From: Hydrogenimonas sp.
Lineage (GTDB): Bacteria; Campylobacterota; Campylobacteria; Campylobacterales; Hydrogenimonadaceae
NCBI GenBank assembly: GCA_015494675.1
Contig: WGAW01000124.1
Span: 1-31,368 of the forward strand
DNA length: 31,368 bases
Reading direction: 5' to 3'
The position numbers and the translations under genes were made by a program. Below are positions 8,750 through 17,972 of this stretch, piece after piece (positions within the stretch are counted from its first letter, which is position 1; each line of letters opens with the position of its first letter). The notes below the pieces were generated by a model. It did no database searches and was not told the DNA's origin. It worked only from the letters and a program-made list of their open reading frames with translations.

Positions 8750-8854
8750 ACCATCGACCATCGACCATCGACTATTGACTATTGACTATTGACCATCGAC
8801 TATTGACTATTGACTATTGACTATTGACCATCGACTATAGACTATCGACTATGA
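8750..8854. repeat. heptamer tandem array, 15 variant units (ACYATYG-type)
   Basis: Fifteen contiguous 7-bp units: three accatcg, three actattg, one accatcg, four actattg, one accatcg, then single actatag, actatcg and actatga. The last two units overlap the end of the amidase gene and supply its final codons and TAG stop. The higher-order order of unit types suggests expansion by unequal copying of small blocks. There is no spacer structure, so it is not a CRISPR. Confidence 0.95.
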
Positions 8855-10302
8855 TAAATATAACTCTCGATCCCGTTTGCTATACCTTCTGCTAAAAGAT
8901 TCTGGTAGTTCGGGTTAAAGAGCCTCGGACCCTCGGTAGGGTGGGTAATGTAGCCTATCTCTATCAAAACGGCCGGCATCTGGGCACCCACAAGGACCCA
9001 AAACGGTCCGTCACGTACACCATTATCCACAACACCTCTATATTTTTTTTTCAAGGAAGCCAATATCTGTCTCTGCAGATCAATGGCAAGCTTATTAGAT
9101 TCAATAATCTTTTCTCTGTTCAGACTGTTTAGGTAGGTGTTTTTTGTATAGAAATTTTTATTGCTAAAATCGGCTCTATTTTCCAGTTCGGCCACTCTCT
9201 TTGCTCGCCCGCTTCGTGACCATGAAAGAAAATATGTCTCGATTCCTTTGCTCTTATATCTGCTTCCTCCCTTCGGTGCCGCGTTAGCATGGATAGATAT
9301 GAAAAAATCGGCATTTTTCCGGTTTGCGAATTTGGTCCTCTTTTTCAACGGTATAAAAACATCCCTGCTGCGTGTCAGATAGACCCTAAAGCCCCTTTTC
9401 TCCAACACCCTCTTCAGACGTTTCGCTACAGCCAGTACGGCATCTTTCTCTCTTCTCTTTTTGTATCCTACGGCTCCGGCATCCTTACCGCCGTGACCGG
9501 GGTCGACAACCACTGTATAGCTCTTTTTCCCAAACCGTGCTCCGGAAACCGCCGACGACGTTTTTGCGGAAGAGCTCTCGGGCGATGCCTTTTTCGCCCC
9601 GCCTCTCCTCTTCTTGGAGTATCCGGGCAGGGTTATCGCCACCGTTTTATCCGCGGCGGTTAGCTTCGGTTTATACGCTTTAAGAGTCTCTATAACGACC
9701 CTGACCCTCTTCGGATCGAACTGTGCGATCCTGATCTCTTTGAAACCGGCGCCCCTGTAGCGCTTTATGGAAAAGGGGATCTTCGCATTTTTAAAGTCGT
9801 ATACGTAAAGAACCCTCCCTTTACGCTCGAGTATGAAATGTTTTATCGACTCTCTATCGACTCGCCTGTCAAATATAAGGACCAGCCTCCCCTCTTCGAT
9901 CTCCGATCTCAGGAGCCTGGCTCTTTTCGAGGTTTTGGAAGAGGGGTATTTCTCTATGGAAGCGGATTTTTTTGCGGAAGATTTCGTTCTCTTTCCGGAC
10001 TCTTTTCTCACCTTTTGCCGCGGTGCGACCGCCTTTAGAGCGTTTTCGTACCTTGTAGGATCCAGCCCGAGTACTTCGGAAGCCTTTATGAGCCCCTTCA
10101 GCGCCTCTATCTGAACTTTTTTGTCCCTATCCAGAAGCGCCTTCATATAGAGAGACTGATACTCGTGGTACCCCTTCCATACAACCGATTTGGAGGCGGA
10201 AGATATAGCTTTGGAGGCGCTCTTGAGACGTTCCGAAACATCCGATGCAAAAATGGAGACGACGAACAGAAAGAGTGCCAGAAAGAGAGTGATGCGACTT
10301 AT
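8842..10302 (-). CDS. amiA: exported N-acetylmuramoyl-L-alanine amidase (AMIN plus Amidase_3)
   Basis: A zinc amidase that splits peptide from MurNAc in the periplasm. The C-terminal half has Amidase_3 motifs VVVDPGHGGKDAGAVG, ISIHANA, a KGIETYFLS segment and VLIEIGYITHPTE. Before it lie a basic Ser/Lys-rich linker and an AMIN-like beta domain (VLIFDRRVDRESIKHF onward). The first canonical start is ATG at 10146, but the 52 codons before it are open and encode a classic signal peptide (SRITLFLALFLFVVSIFA, then SD). The only plausible initiator is ATA at 10300-10302, five bases after GGAGAG and two bases after the upstream gene's TAA. I annotate that start (486 aa); if it is wrong, the gene is 8842-10146 and would lack an export signal. 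Last gene of the pyrH operon. Confidence 0.85.
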   Translation of the reverse strand: MSRITLFLALFLFVVSIFASDVSERLKSASKAISSASKSVVWKGYHEYQSLYMKALLDRDKKVQIEALKGLIKASEVLGLDPTRYENALKAVAPRQKVRKESGKRTKSSAKKSASIEKYPSSKTSKRARLLRSEIEEGRLVLIFDRRVDRESIKHFILERKGRVLYVYDFKNAKIPFSIKRYRGAGFKEIRIAQFDPKRVRVVIETLKAYKPKLTAADKTVAITLPGYSKKRRGGAKKASPESSSAKTSSAVSGARFGKKSYTVVVDPGHGGKDAGAVGYKKRREKDAVLAVAKRLKRVLEKRGFRVYLTRSRDVFIPLKKRTKFANRKNADFFISIHANAAPKGGSRYKSKGIETYFLSWSRSGRAKRVAELENRADFSNKNFYTKNTYLNSLNREKIIESNKLAIDLQRQILASLKKKYRGVVDNGVRDGPFWVLVGAQMPAVLIEIGYITHPTEGPRLFNPNYQNLLAEGIANGIESYIYHSR

Positions 10303-10304
10303 GG

Positions 10305-11396
10305 TTACTCTCCGTGGACAAGTTTGTGCATCAACTCTTTGACCGTTATGATCTCTTCTATCCTGTAACCGTTCGATCCGCTGAAGAAGAGTCCGAGCTC
10401 TTTGTCACCCATATAGGCATCGCTTAGCCTGTCGGCGATGCAGTAGCCGACCTCTTTCGCCTCCACTCCGCGCTTGCACGGAGCGACGCAGTTGCTTATA
10501 CACTTGATCGCCGGCCCCTCTCTCTTCTGCACAAGCTCTATCAGGTTGGTTCTTACCCCCCTGGCCGGATACCCGACCGGAGATTTCAGTAGAAGGATAT
10601 CCTCCTTTTTCGCTTTCAAAAGAACCTCTTTGAAGTTCCTGTGCGCGTCGCACTCGTGCGTCCCTATGAAACGTGTACCCATCTGTACGCCGCTCGCACC
10701 GAGCTCTATGCACCTCTCTATATCTTTTTTATCCCAGATTCCGCCCGCCGCGAAGACCGGGATGCCGCCCCACTCGGCCGCCTCTTCCACCACCGGACCG
10801 ATGAGATTCTCGAGCTGATACTCCTCCATCATGCACTGCTCGTAGGTAAAACCCTGATGTCCGCCGCTAAGCGGCCCTTCGAGTATCACCGCATCGGGTA
10901 TTTTGCCGTACCGCTTCTCCCAGCGGCGGCAAATCAGGCGCAGAGCCTTCGGCGAAGAGACGATGGGAACGAGTGCCACATCGGGAAAGTCTGCCGTAAA
11001 CTCCGGCATATTGGTAGGGAGCCCGGCCCCTGTTATGATGATGTCGGCGCCCGCTTCGCACGAATCCTCGACGACACGTCCGTAGTCGTTTATCGCATAT
11101 AGCACATTGCTCGCCAGCGGTGCGTCGCCGCAGATTTTACGCGCGTTTTCGAAGATCTTCTCAAGAGCTCTTTTGGAGTAGAAGTTTTCAACCTCCAGCG
11201 GCCGCTGTGCCACCAGCTTTTCGGCATACGCCCTGTTTTCGTAATAGCCTGTCCCGACACTGCTTATGACACCGAGCCCCCCTTCGAGGCTCACATGGCC
11301 GGCCAGCCGGTCCCAGCTTATTCCTACCCCCATGCCGCCCTGGATTATCGGATACTTAAGTGTATGTTTTCCGATCTTTACAGGTTTCAACTCCAC
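10305..11396 (-). CDS. nitronate monooxygenase-type flavin oxidoreductase
   Basis: A 363-aa FMN-dependent TIM-barrel enzyme of the 2-nitropropane dioxygenase/nitronate monooxygenase family. It shows YPIIQGGMGVGIS at the N-terminus, GAGLPTNMPEF, EGPLSGGHQG with the family's conserved His, and the FMN phosphate loop PVFAAGGIWDKKDIERCIELGASGVQMGTRF. A FabK-type enoyl-ACP reductase is a related alternative. The C-terminus carries four cysteines (299, 303, 307, 319), which could bind a metal or Fe-S cluster; this is inference. Start GTG at 11396 shares one base with the tyrS TAG; the longer open frame upstream is antisense-free tyrS sequence in another frame and is not used. Confidence 0.88.
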   Translation of the reverse strand: MELKPVKIGKHTLKYPIIQGGMGVGISWDRLAGHVSLEGGLGVISSVGTGYYENRAYAEKLVAQRPLEVENFYSKRALEKIFENARKICGDAPLASNVLYAINDYGRVVEDSCEAGADIIITGAGLPTNMPEFTADFPDVALVPIVSSPKALRLICRRWEKRYGKIPDAVILEGPLSGGHQGFTYEQCMMEEYQLENLIGPVVEEAAEWGGIPVFAAGGIWDKKDIERCIELGASGVQMGTRFIGTHECDAHRNFKEVLLKAKKEDILLLKSPVGYPARGVRTNLIELVQKREGPAIKCISNCVAPCKRGVEAKEVGYCIADRLSDAYMGDKELGLFFSGSNGYRIEEIITVKELMHKLVHGE

Positions 11397-12595
11397 TACT
11401 TCACCTTCACTCTTGCAAATTTTTTCTTTCCTACCTGAAGTATATACTCTCCAGCTTCCAAATGCAAGTCTTTGTCGCTGACTTTCTGCTGGTCGATCCT
11501 TACGGCACCCGCTTGCAGATCGCGTCTGGCCTGGGATGTGGAGGGCTCCAGTTTCGCCTCTACAAGCGCCTTGGCTATCCATACGGGCCCCTCAACCTCG
11601 AACTCCGGGATTTCTGTGGGAAGATCTTTCCGTTTGAACACTTTGTTGAACTCTTCGCAGGCCGAAAGCGCCGACTCCCTGTCGTGGAAACGCTCCACTA
11701 TCTCTTCGGCCAGCATCTCCTTGGCCCTCTTGGGGTGGAGCTTTCCGCTCTCTACATCCTCCTTCATCCGCGAAATCTCGGTAAGAGGACGGGAACTCAG
11801 CAACTCGTAGTAGCGCCACATCAGGTCGTCGCTTATGCTCATCAGCTTCGCGAACATCACGTTCGGCTCCTCCGCAACGCCTATGAAGTTGCCCAGCGAC
11901 TTGCTCATCTTCTGCACGCCGTCGAGCCCTTCGAGTATCGGCATCATCAGCACCACCTGCTCTTTGCCCACACCGTAGGCGCGCTGCAGATGCCGCCCCA
12001 TCAGCAGATTGAACTTCTGGTCAGTCCCCCCTATCTCGATATCGCTCTTCAAAACGACACTATCGTAACCCTGAAAGAGCGGATAGAAAAATTCGTATAG
12101 AGAGATATCCTGACCGCTTTTGAAACGCTTTTCGAAATCGTCGCGCTCGAGCATTCTTGCCACCGTTCTCTTCGATGCGAGCTCTATCATCTCGTAACTG
12201 GTGAGCCTGCCGAGCCACTCGCTGTTGAAGACGACGACGGTCTTTTCCGGGTCCAGAATTTTGAAAACCTGCTCTTCGTAGCTTTTGGCATTCTCTTTCA
12301 CCTCTTCCCGGCTCAGTTTCTTTCTTGTCTGGCTCTTGCCCGTAGGGTCGCCTATCATTCCGGTGAAGTCGCCTATCAGAAACTGCACTATCGCCCCGTA
12401 CTTCTGGAAGGTGGCCAGTTTCTGAAGCAGTACCGTATGGCCCAGGTGCAGATCCGGCGCGGTCGGGTCGAAGCCGGCCTTCACATAGTAGGGCTCTCCC
12501 TTTTCGTAATATCTGCACACCAGCGACTCTATCTGATCTTCCGTTATAATTTCGACGGCTCCGCGCCTGATCTCATTCAAAGCCTCTTCAACCAT
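11396..12595 (-). CDS. tyrS: tyrosyl-tRNA synthetase
   Basis: A 399-aa class I synthetase of the TyrRS2 type. The HIGH-like motif is HLGH (within [15 protein letters not shown]), the KMSKS loop is [11 protein letters not shown], and a C-terminal S4 RNA-binding domain ([21 protein letters not shown]) recognises tRNA. ATG start at 12595. It lies between spoT and the flavin oxidoreductase, whose GTG start overlaps its TAG. A GC-rich hairpin sits in the 88-bp gap upstream. Confidence 0.96.
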   Translation of the reverse strand: MVEEALNEIRRGAVEIITEDQIESLVCRYYEKGEPYYVKAGFDPTAPDLHLGHTVLLQKLATFQKYGAIVQFLIGDFTGMIGDPTGKSQTRKKLSREEVKENAKSYEEQVFKILDPEKTVVVFNSEWLGRLTSYEMIELASKRTVARMLERDDFEKRFKSGQDISLYEFFYPLFQGYDSVVLKSDIEIGGTDQKFNLLMGRHLQRAYGVGKEQVVLMMPILEGLDGVQKMSKSLGNFIGVAEEPNVMFAKLMSISDDLMWRYYELLSSRPLTEISRMKEDVESGKLHPKRAKEMLAEEIVERFHDRESALSACEEFNKVFKRKDLPTEIPEFEVEGPVWIAKALVEAKLEPSTSQARRDLQAGAVRIDQQKVSDKDLHLEAGEYILQVGKKKFARVKVK

Positions 12596-12639
12596 ATTTA
12601 CAGTATCCTCAATCGTTTGTTAAATTTCATGTAGCGGAC

Positions 12640-12666
12640 GCGGGGAGCGGCTCTTGCGCTCCCCGC
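12640..12666. other. GC-rich hairpin between spoT and tyrS
   Basis: A perfect 10-bp inverted repeat (gcggggagcg / cgctccccgc) with a 7-nt loop, in the 88-bp gap between the spoT stop and the tyrS start. It has no T-run on the minus strand, so it is not a standard terminator. It could pause transcription, protect a processed 3' end, or tune tyrS expression. Confidence 0.6.
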
Positions 12667-12683
12667 ATAAAGTTTTCGCTCTA

Positions 12684-14840
12684 TCACTGTTTGTACGCGT
12701 CCGTCACACTCACAAGCTCTATCACCTTGAACCTCTTCTCCATAAGCTCTTTCAGATGCACCTGGTCATGATCTTTGCTCTCGAAGATCACCTCGCAGAG
12801 GTTGCTCTGCGAAGTCCCCTCTCCAAGCTTTATGGAGATTATGTTGCACTCTATCTTCGCAAGATAGGCCAGAAGCTTTGCAAGCGCCCCTTTTTCATCT
12901 TTCAGGGTAACGAGTAGGCGATACCTCTGAAGCCTGCTCTCCCTCCACTCCACAAAGAGCATCGGAGTACCCTTCTCGATCAGAGCGTTCGCCTTTTCGC
13001 AGAACTTGTGGTGCACCACCGCCTTGCTGCCCATTTTAAAAGCGGCGATCGGATCTCCGCGCTTCGGATGACAGCAGTAGTCGAACTCCACACTCGATAT
13101 ACTTTCGGTGGAGTAGACCGTAAAGTTTTCAAAGTTATAGAGCTTGAGCTTTCTTTGCGGACGCTGCAGTATCGGCGGAAGGATAGACTTTTTGCGCTTG
13201 TCCGCCATATATCGGTGCAGGACCTCTTTATAGAAGCTCAGATCCCTCGGAACCCTGTAGATCTGGTCGGCGAAAGATTGGGCCGAAATCCACTCTTTAA
13301 CCTCGTGCGTCCCGATCCCCAGTGTCGCCGAGAGTATGTTTACGGCGCTCATGCCGTCGATCTCTTTGCGCTTTTTGTTGCATCGCGTCCTCATATGGCT
13401 CTTGGCTCTCGATGTCTTGACGGCGTCTATCCATGTGCAGTGGTATATCGGCTCGTCCGCCGTGATTATCCTTACCAGGTCTCCGTTTTTGAGTTCGCTC
13501 AGCAGTGAAGCGGGCCGTTTGTTGACCAGGGCCGCCTGCGCACGCTCCCCGACCTGGGAGTGAACGGCATAAGCGAAGTCGAGCACCGTGGCGCCGCGCG
13601 GTAGGGTTATCTGGTCACCGCCGGGGGTAAATACGCTTATATCTTCACTGTAGAGGTCGTTTTTAACGAGTTCGTAGAACTCCTCTATCGATTCGTTCTG
13701 ATACTGCAGGTTCTTTAGCCACTCCATGTTTACCGCACTATCGCCCTGCTTGTACTTCCAGTGCGCGGCTATTCCGTACTCGGCGGTCTTGTGCATCTCG
13801 AACGTCCTTATCTGCGCCTCGATGATCGACGTATCGTCGAAAACCGTCGTATGAAGGGTCTGATAGCCGTTCTCTTTCGGTAGCGCCACATAATCTTTGA
13901 AGCGCGCTATCAGCGGTTTGAAGTTCAGATGCAGAATCCCCAGGGAGCGGTAGCACTCTATAGGCTCTCTGACGAGTATCCTGATCGCCAGCAGATCGAG
14001 TATCTCGTCTATGGAGATACCTTTTCGCTGCATTTTGAGATATATGGAGTAGTAGTGTTTGACCCTGCCGAAAATTTCGAAGCTGTCCGACTTGAAGCCG
14101 TTGTGCAGCATCAGGGTTTTGACTTTGGAAATGAATGTGTTGAGCCTTATCTGAAAATCCTGGCTGTGCGACGTGACATAGTCGTCTATCTTCTCGTACT
14201 CTTTCGGAAAGAGGTAGTAGAAGCTAAGATCTTCGAGCTTGTTTTTGAGCGCCGCTATTCCCAGCCGATGCGCGATCGGAGCGTAGACCACAAGTGTCTC
14301 TTCCGCTATGCGGTGGCGCTTTGCGGGAGATAGTGCGTCGAGTGTGAGCATGTTGTGCAGGCGGTCGCACAGCTTTATGACGAGTACGCGTACATCCTCG
14401 ATGGAGCATATGAGCATTTTACGAAAACTCAATGCGGAGGTTACGAGCTTTTCGTCCGACGTAGACGGGACCAGCTCACTGTCTCTGATTTCGACGATCT
14501 TTGTCAACCCCTCGACCAGGTGCGCGACATCTTCGCCGAAACGACTCCTGACATCTTCGATGCCGAAAGTCGTATCTTCGACCACGTCGTGCAAAATTGC
14601 CGCCAGCACCATCGTCTCGTCGGAGCTTATCGAAGCCGTTATCGCCGCCACGAGTATAGGATGGACGATATAGGGTTCGCCGCTCTTTCTGAGCTGTCCC
14701 TCGTGAGCCTCTTTCGCAAAAGCGAGCGCATCGGTGATCTTTTGGGTAGGTGATATCGTATCGAAAAGGAGTGACTGCGCCTCGGAGACCGTCCGAACCG
14801 AACGGATCTTCTGAAGCAGCGGCTCTATTGAAGGCTGCAC
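12684..14840 (-). CDS. spoT: bifunctional (p)ppGpp synthetase/hydrolase
   Basis: A 718-aa Rel/SpoT homologue that makes and degrades the stringent-response alarmone. The HD hydrolase domain is intact (His46, His60, then LHDVVEDT with His84-Asp85). The synthetase domain is also intact (YSIYLKMQRKG, RFKDYVALPKENGYQTLHT, EAQIRTFEMHKTAEYGIAAHW). A TGS domain (ISVFTPGGDQITLPRGATVLDFAYAV) and a C-terminal ACT domain follow, so both activities are expected; most Campylobacterota have this one enzyme. Start is GTG at 14840, seven bases after AAGG, just past the rpoZ stop. Confidence 0.96.
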   Translation of the reverse strand: MQPSIEPLLQKIRSVRTVSEAQSLLFDTISPTQKITDALAFAKEAHEGQLRKSGEPYIVHPILVAAITASISSDETMVLAAILHDVVEDTTFGIEDVRSRFGEDVAHLVEGLTKIVEIRDSELVPSTSDEKLVTSALSFRKMLICSIEDVRVLVIKLCDRLHNMLTLDALSPAKRHRIAEETLVVYAPIAHRLGIAALKNKLEDLSFYYLFPKEYEKIDDYVTSHSQDFQIRLNTFISKVKTLMLHNGFKSDSFEIFGRVKHYYSIYLKMQRKGISIDEILDLLAIRILVREPIECYRSLGILHLNFKPLIARFKDYVALPKENGYQTLHTTVFDDTSIIEAQIRTFEMHKTAEYGIAAHWKYKQGDSAVNMEWLKNLQYQNESIEEFYELVKNDLYSEDISVFTPGGDQITLPRGATVLDFAYAVHSQVGERAQAALVNKRPASLLSELKNGDLVRIITADEPIYHCTWIDAVKTSRAKSHMRTRCNKKRKEIDGMSAVNILSATLGIGTHEVKEWISAQSFADQIYRVPRDLSFYKEVLHRYMADKRKKSILPPILQRPQRKLKLYNFENFTVYSTESISSVEFDYCCHPKRGDPIAAFKMGSKAVVHHKFCEKANALIEKGTPMLFVEWRESRLQRYRLLVTLKDEKGALAKLLAYLAKIECNIISIKLGEGTSQSNLCEVIFESKDHDQVHLKELMEKRFKVIELVSVTDAYKQ

Positions 14841-14849
14841 ATAAAGGCC

Positions 14850-15062
14850 TTAACTCTTTTCCACACCTTCGATTTTCAGATAACCCTCCGCTATCTCGGT
14901 AATCGCGATATCCGAAAACTTATGTTTCTTCAGATCCATATCTACAAGCGGCTCCGCTCCGGCCGCAAGTTCGTTCGCTCTCTTCGAGACGGCGGCCGAA
15001 AGGAGGTACCTGTTGAAGTTCGCTCTCTCCAAAGCTTTCGCTGCTCTCTTTTCAAGTCTCAT
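14850..15062 (-). CDS. rpoZ: RNA polymerase omega subunit
   Basis: A 70-aa omega subunit that helps assemble the beta' subunit. It keeps the core pattern with N-terminal NRYLLSAAVSKRANELAAG, then KFSDIAITEIAEGYLKIE. ATG at 15062 behind a strong AGGAG-type site (plus-strand atctcctctt). It lies between pyrH and spoT, as in other Campylobacterota and in the rpoZ-spoT pair of many Proteobacteria. Confidence 0.93.
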   Translation of the reverse strand: MRLEKRAAKALERANFNRYLLSAAVSKRANELAAGAEPLVDMDLKKHKFSDIAITEIAEGYLKIEGVEKS

Positions 15063-15092
15063 CTTTATCTCCTCTTATCTGGTTTCTTTTTA

Positions 15093-15848
<756 letters not shown>

Positions 15849-15927
15849 TTAAAACAGATATATGTTTAAGGCTAGTCGCGACGCTCTTTGAATCCGGAGT
15901 CTTCGCAAGGGGTATGCAAAGCCGCTC

Positions 15928-17154
15928 TCAGCGCTTCAGGGTGATGAGATCGAGGGGATTGATATGGCGCTCCTTTTGAGTCACTTCGAACATCAGCTCC
16001 CTGCTGACCCTGCCTATGACATACCCTTTTTTTATCTTTTTCCCCTCCTTGACGGTCGGGGCTATCTTGTCCATTTTCGCATAGATGGTATGCAGGCCGT
16101 TTTTATGCTCTATAATCACCACTTTGCCGAGCAGCTTCGTATCTTTGACGAAAACGACGCGGCCGTTCAATACATTTTTCACCTTCGCATTCTTTCTGTA
16201 CGGCTGGAGAGTGACCGATTCGTTGAAAATTCGAATCCTGTAGACCGGATCGATGTAGGATCCGAACTTTTTGACCACTTTAGCCTTTCCCACCGGAGAG
16301 ATCGTCTTTCTGCCCCTGTAGCGCCCTACGGCATGGCGCTGGTAGGATGAACCGATGGTGCGCACGTTGAGTTTGTCGCCCGAGGCGATCGCAAGTCTTG
16401 TCCGCTCATCCGGCTTCGGAGCTCTTTTTCTACTCTCCCTCTCCTTTTTTAGAATATTTAGCCTCGCAAGCGTCTTTCTTAGATCCCTCTCTTCGTTCTG
16501 AAGCTTCCGTAGCCTGGCCTGATACTCCCTCTTCTCCTTTTCGAGTCTCGCCTGAAGCTCGCCTCTTCTGCTCTTCTCCTTCGCCGCCTTCACCTTTCTC
16601 GCCTCCAGTTTCTCTATCATAGCTTTTATCTTTGCGGCTTCACTTGCAAGCTTTTCACTCCTCAAAAGCGTATTTCTGTACTCTTTTTGCATCCTCTTCA
16701 GCCGTTTGCTGTCGGCCTCTATGAGCACCTTTAGAGTCTCGTTCTCCACCACCTCTTCAGGCGACTCCAGACCTTTTTGCCTCTTTATCTCTCCGAGTAC
16801 GTAACGGTTCGCCATCAGATCTATCAGCTCGCTCTCCTGCCTCTTTTTCGTAATTTCGAGCTTTTTGAGCTGACCTTTTATCTCTTTGAGCCTCTCTTCG
16901 CCCTCCGCGTAGCGTTTGGCTCCGCCGGCTATCTCGGCATCGAGTTTTGCTATGGTTTTGTCGAGCTCCCGCAGCTTTTTTCTGTTGGAAGCTATCTTCT
17001 CCGCTATCTTGGCCAGCTTTCTGTCCATGTTGCTGTATGCGCTTTTCGTATTCGCAAGCCTCTGTTTCGACTTTTTTATCTTTGTATCTATAGACGCACC
17101 CGATGCCGGAAGCAGCACAAGAGCCGGTATCAGCAGTAAAAGCTTCAAAACCAT
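15928..17154 (-). CDS. EnvC-like coiled-coil protein with degenerate LytM (M23) domain
   Basis: A 408-aa secreted protein: N-terminal signal (LKLLLLIPALVLLPASGA), a long Lys/Glu-rich coiled coil (about residues 22-250), a basic linker and a C-terminal LytM-like beta domain (SPVGKAKVVKKFGSY to the end). All zinc-ligand positions appear lost: HxxxD is IFNES, the YAHL His is Lys in YAKM, and the usual HLHFE is ELMFE. That architecture and loss match EnvC-type activators of cell-wall amidases rather than an active endopeptidase. It follows ftsE and ftsX directly, and EnvC works with FtsEX at the septum. An AMIN-domain amidase is encoded six kb downstream. Role is inferred. Confidence 0.88.
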   Translation of the reverse strand: MVLKLLLLIPALVLLPASGASIDTKIKKSKQRLANTKSAYSNMDRKLAKIAEKIASNRKKLRELDKTIAKLDAEIAGGAKRYAEGEERLKEIKGQLKKLEITKKRQESELIDLMANRYVLGEIKRQKGLESPEEVVENETLKVLIEADSKRLKRMQKEYRNTLLRSEKLASEAAKIKAMIEKLEARKVKAAKEKSRRGELQARLEKEKREYQARLRKLQNEERDLRKTLARLNILKKERESRKRAPKPDERTRLAIASGDKLNVRTIGSSYQRHAVGRYRGRKTISPVGKAKVVKKFGSYIDPVYRIRIFNESVTLQPYRKNAKVKNVLNGRVVFVKDTKLLGKVVIIEHKNGLHTIYAKMDKIAPTVKEGKKIKKGYVIGRVSRELMFEVTQKERHINPLDLITLKR

Positions 17155-17159
17155 TCCCG

Positions 17160-17972
17160 CTACTGCTCCTCTTTGAACCGTAGCACCACCCAGGCGGCAC
17201 TAAAGAGTGCTATCGCGAAAGAGACTCCGGCCAGCACCGCTATGTCGTCGAATCTAAAAAGGGTCTCCGGCGTCGTACCTATCTCACCCAGCAGCTCCGC
17301 TACGCCGGGGTCGTTGACCAGATAGACAAGCGTCGATACGACAAGGAGCAGAGCGAGCAGCGCGTCGACTATCGCCAGCCTGAAAAGAACCCCGCTTCGC
17401 AGCCACACGGGCGCCCCGAAAAGCGACATAATCTGCATCCTCTCCCTATGTTCGAACTGCCAGATCGTCATCTGTTTCATCAGGAGCAGCAGAGATATGG
17501 CACCTATGAGCACGCTGAAAACGGTAAAACTGATCTTCATGAACAGCAGCATCGCATAGAGCCTGTCGTGCACCTTCTCGAAAATATGCACATCCCGTAC
17601 CCCGGGAATAGACATAAGCTCGGACTTCAGCCTTTCGATCCTATCGCTTCCGGCATATCTTCTAAGCTTTATCGAGAAAAAAAGCGGCATGATAGACCTT
17701 ATCTTCTCGACGCTTTCGGGATTCATATCGGCCCTGATCCCGCGCAGTACGTTTTCGGCATCTATCGGCTCGACCCTCTCTATCAGTGTATCGCTGTGGG
17801 AGATATCCGAGAGCTTCACCGACCTGTCCGCCACCAGGATGATCGAGTAGCTCTCTTTGAGCCTCTTCTCGTGACTCTCCGTTATACGGTCGAAGATCAT
17901 AAGATACTCAATGCAAAAAAGAATTGCGAAAAGCGGGAGTATCAGAGATAGATGGTGCCTAATGGATCTCAT
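17160..17972 (-). CDS. ftsX: cell division protein FtsX
   Basis: A 270-aa inner-membrane protein with one N-terminal membrane helix (about residues 8-28), a periplasmic domain of about 115 residues (with the FtsX-like IPGVRDVHIFEK stretch) and three C-terminal helices. FtsX pairs with the FtsE ATPase and passes its signal through the periplasmic loop to a cell-wall hydrolase activator. Start ATG at 17972 overlaps the ftsE end by 14 bp; the EnvC-like gene begins five bases after its stop. The order ftsE-ftsX-M23 is the expected one. Confidence 0.9.
   Translation of the reverse strand: MRSIRHHLSLILPLFAILFCIEYLMIFDRITESHEKRLKESYSIILVADRSVKLSDISHSDTLIERVEPIDAENVLRGIRADMNPESVEKIRSIMPLFFSIKLRRYAGSDRIERLKSELMSIPGVRDVHIFEKVHDRLYAMLLFMKISFTVFSVLIGAISLLLLMKQMTIWQFEHRERMQIMSLFGAPVWLRSGVLFRLAIVDALLALLLVVSTLVYLVNDPGVAELLGEIGTTPETLFRFDDIAVLAGVSFAIALFSAAWVVLRFKEEQ

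Noticed and set aside
8382..8768. 128-codon minus-strand frame with GFGFWVLGFGFW repeats
   Set aside because: It is the translation of the AAAACCC array and the antisense of ppa; no start or family support.
8711..8854. CRISPR-like repeat array
   Set aside because: Units are 7 bp with no spacers and no cas genes; these are simple tandem repeats.
11397..11582. 62-residue N-terminal extension of the flavin oxidoreductase
   Set aside because: It is tyrS coding sequence in another frame; the oxidoreductase homology starts right after the GTG at 11396.
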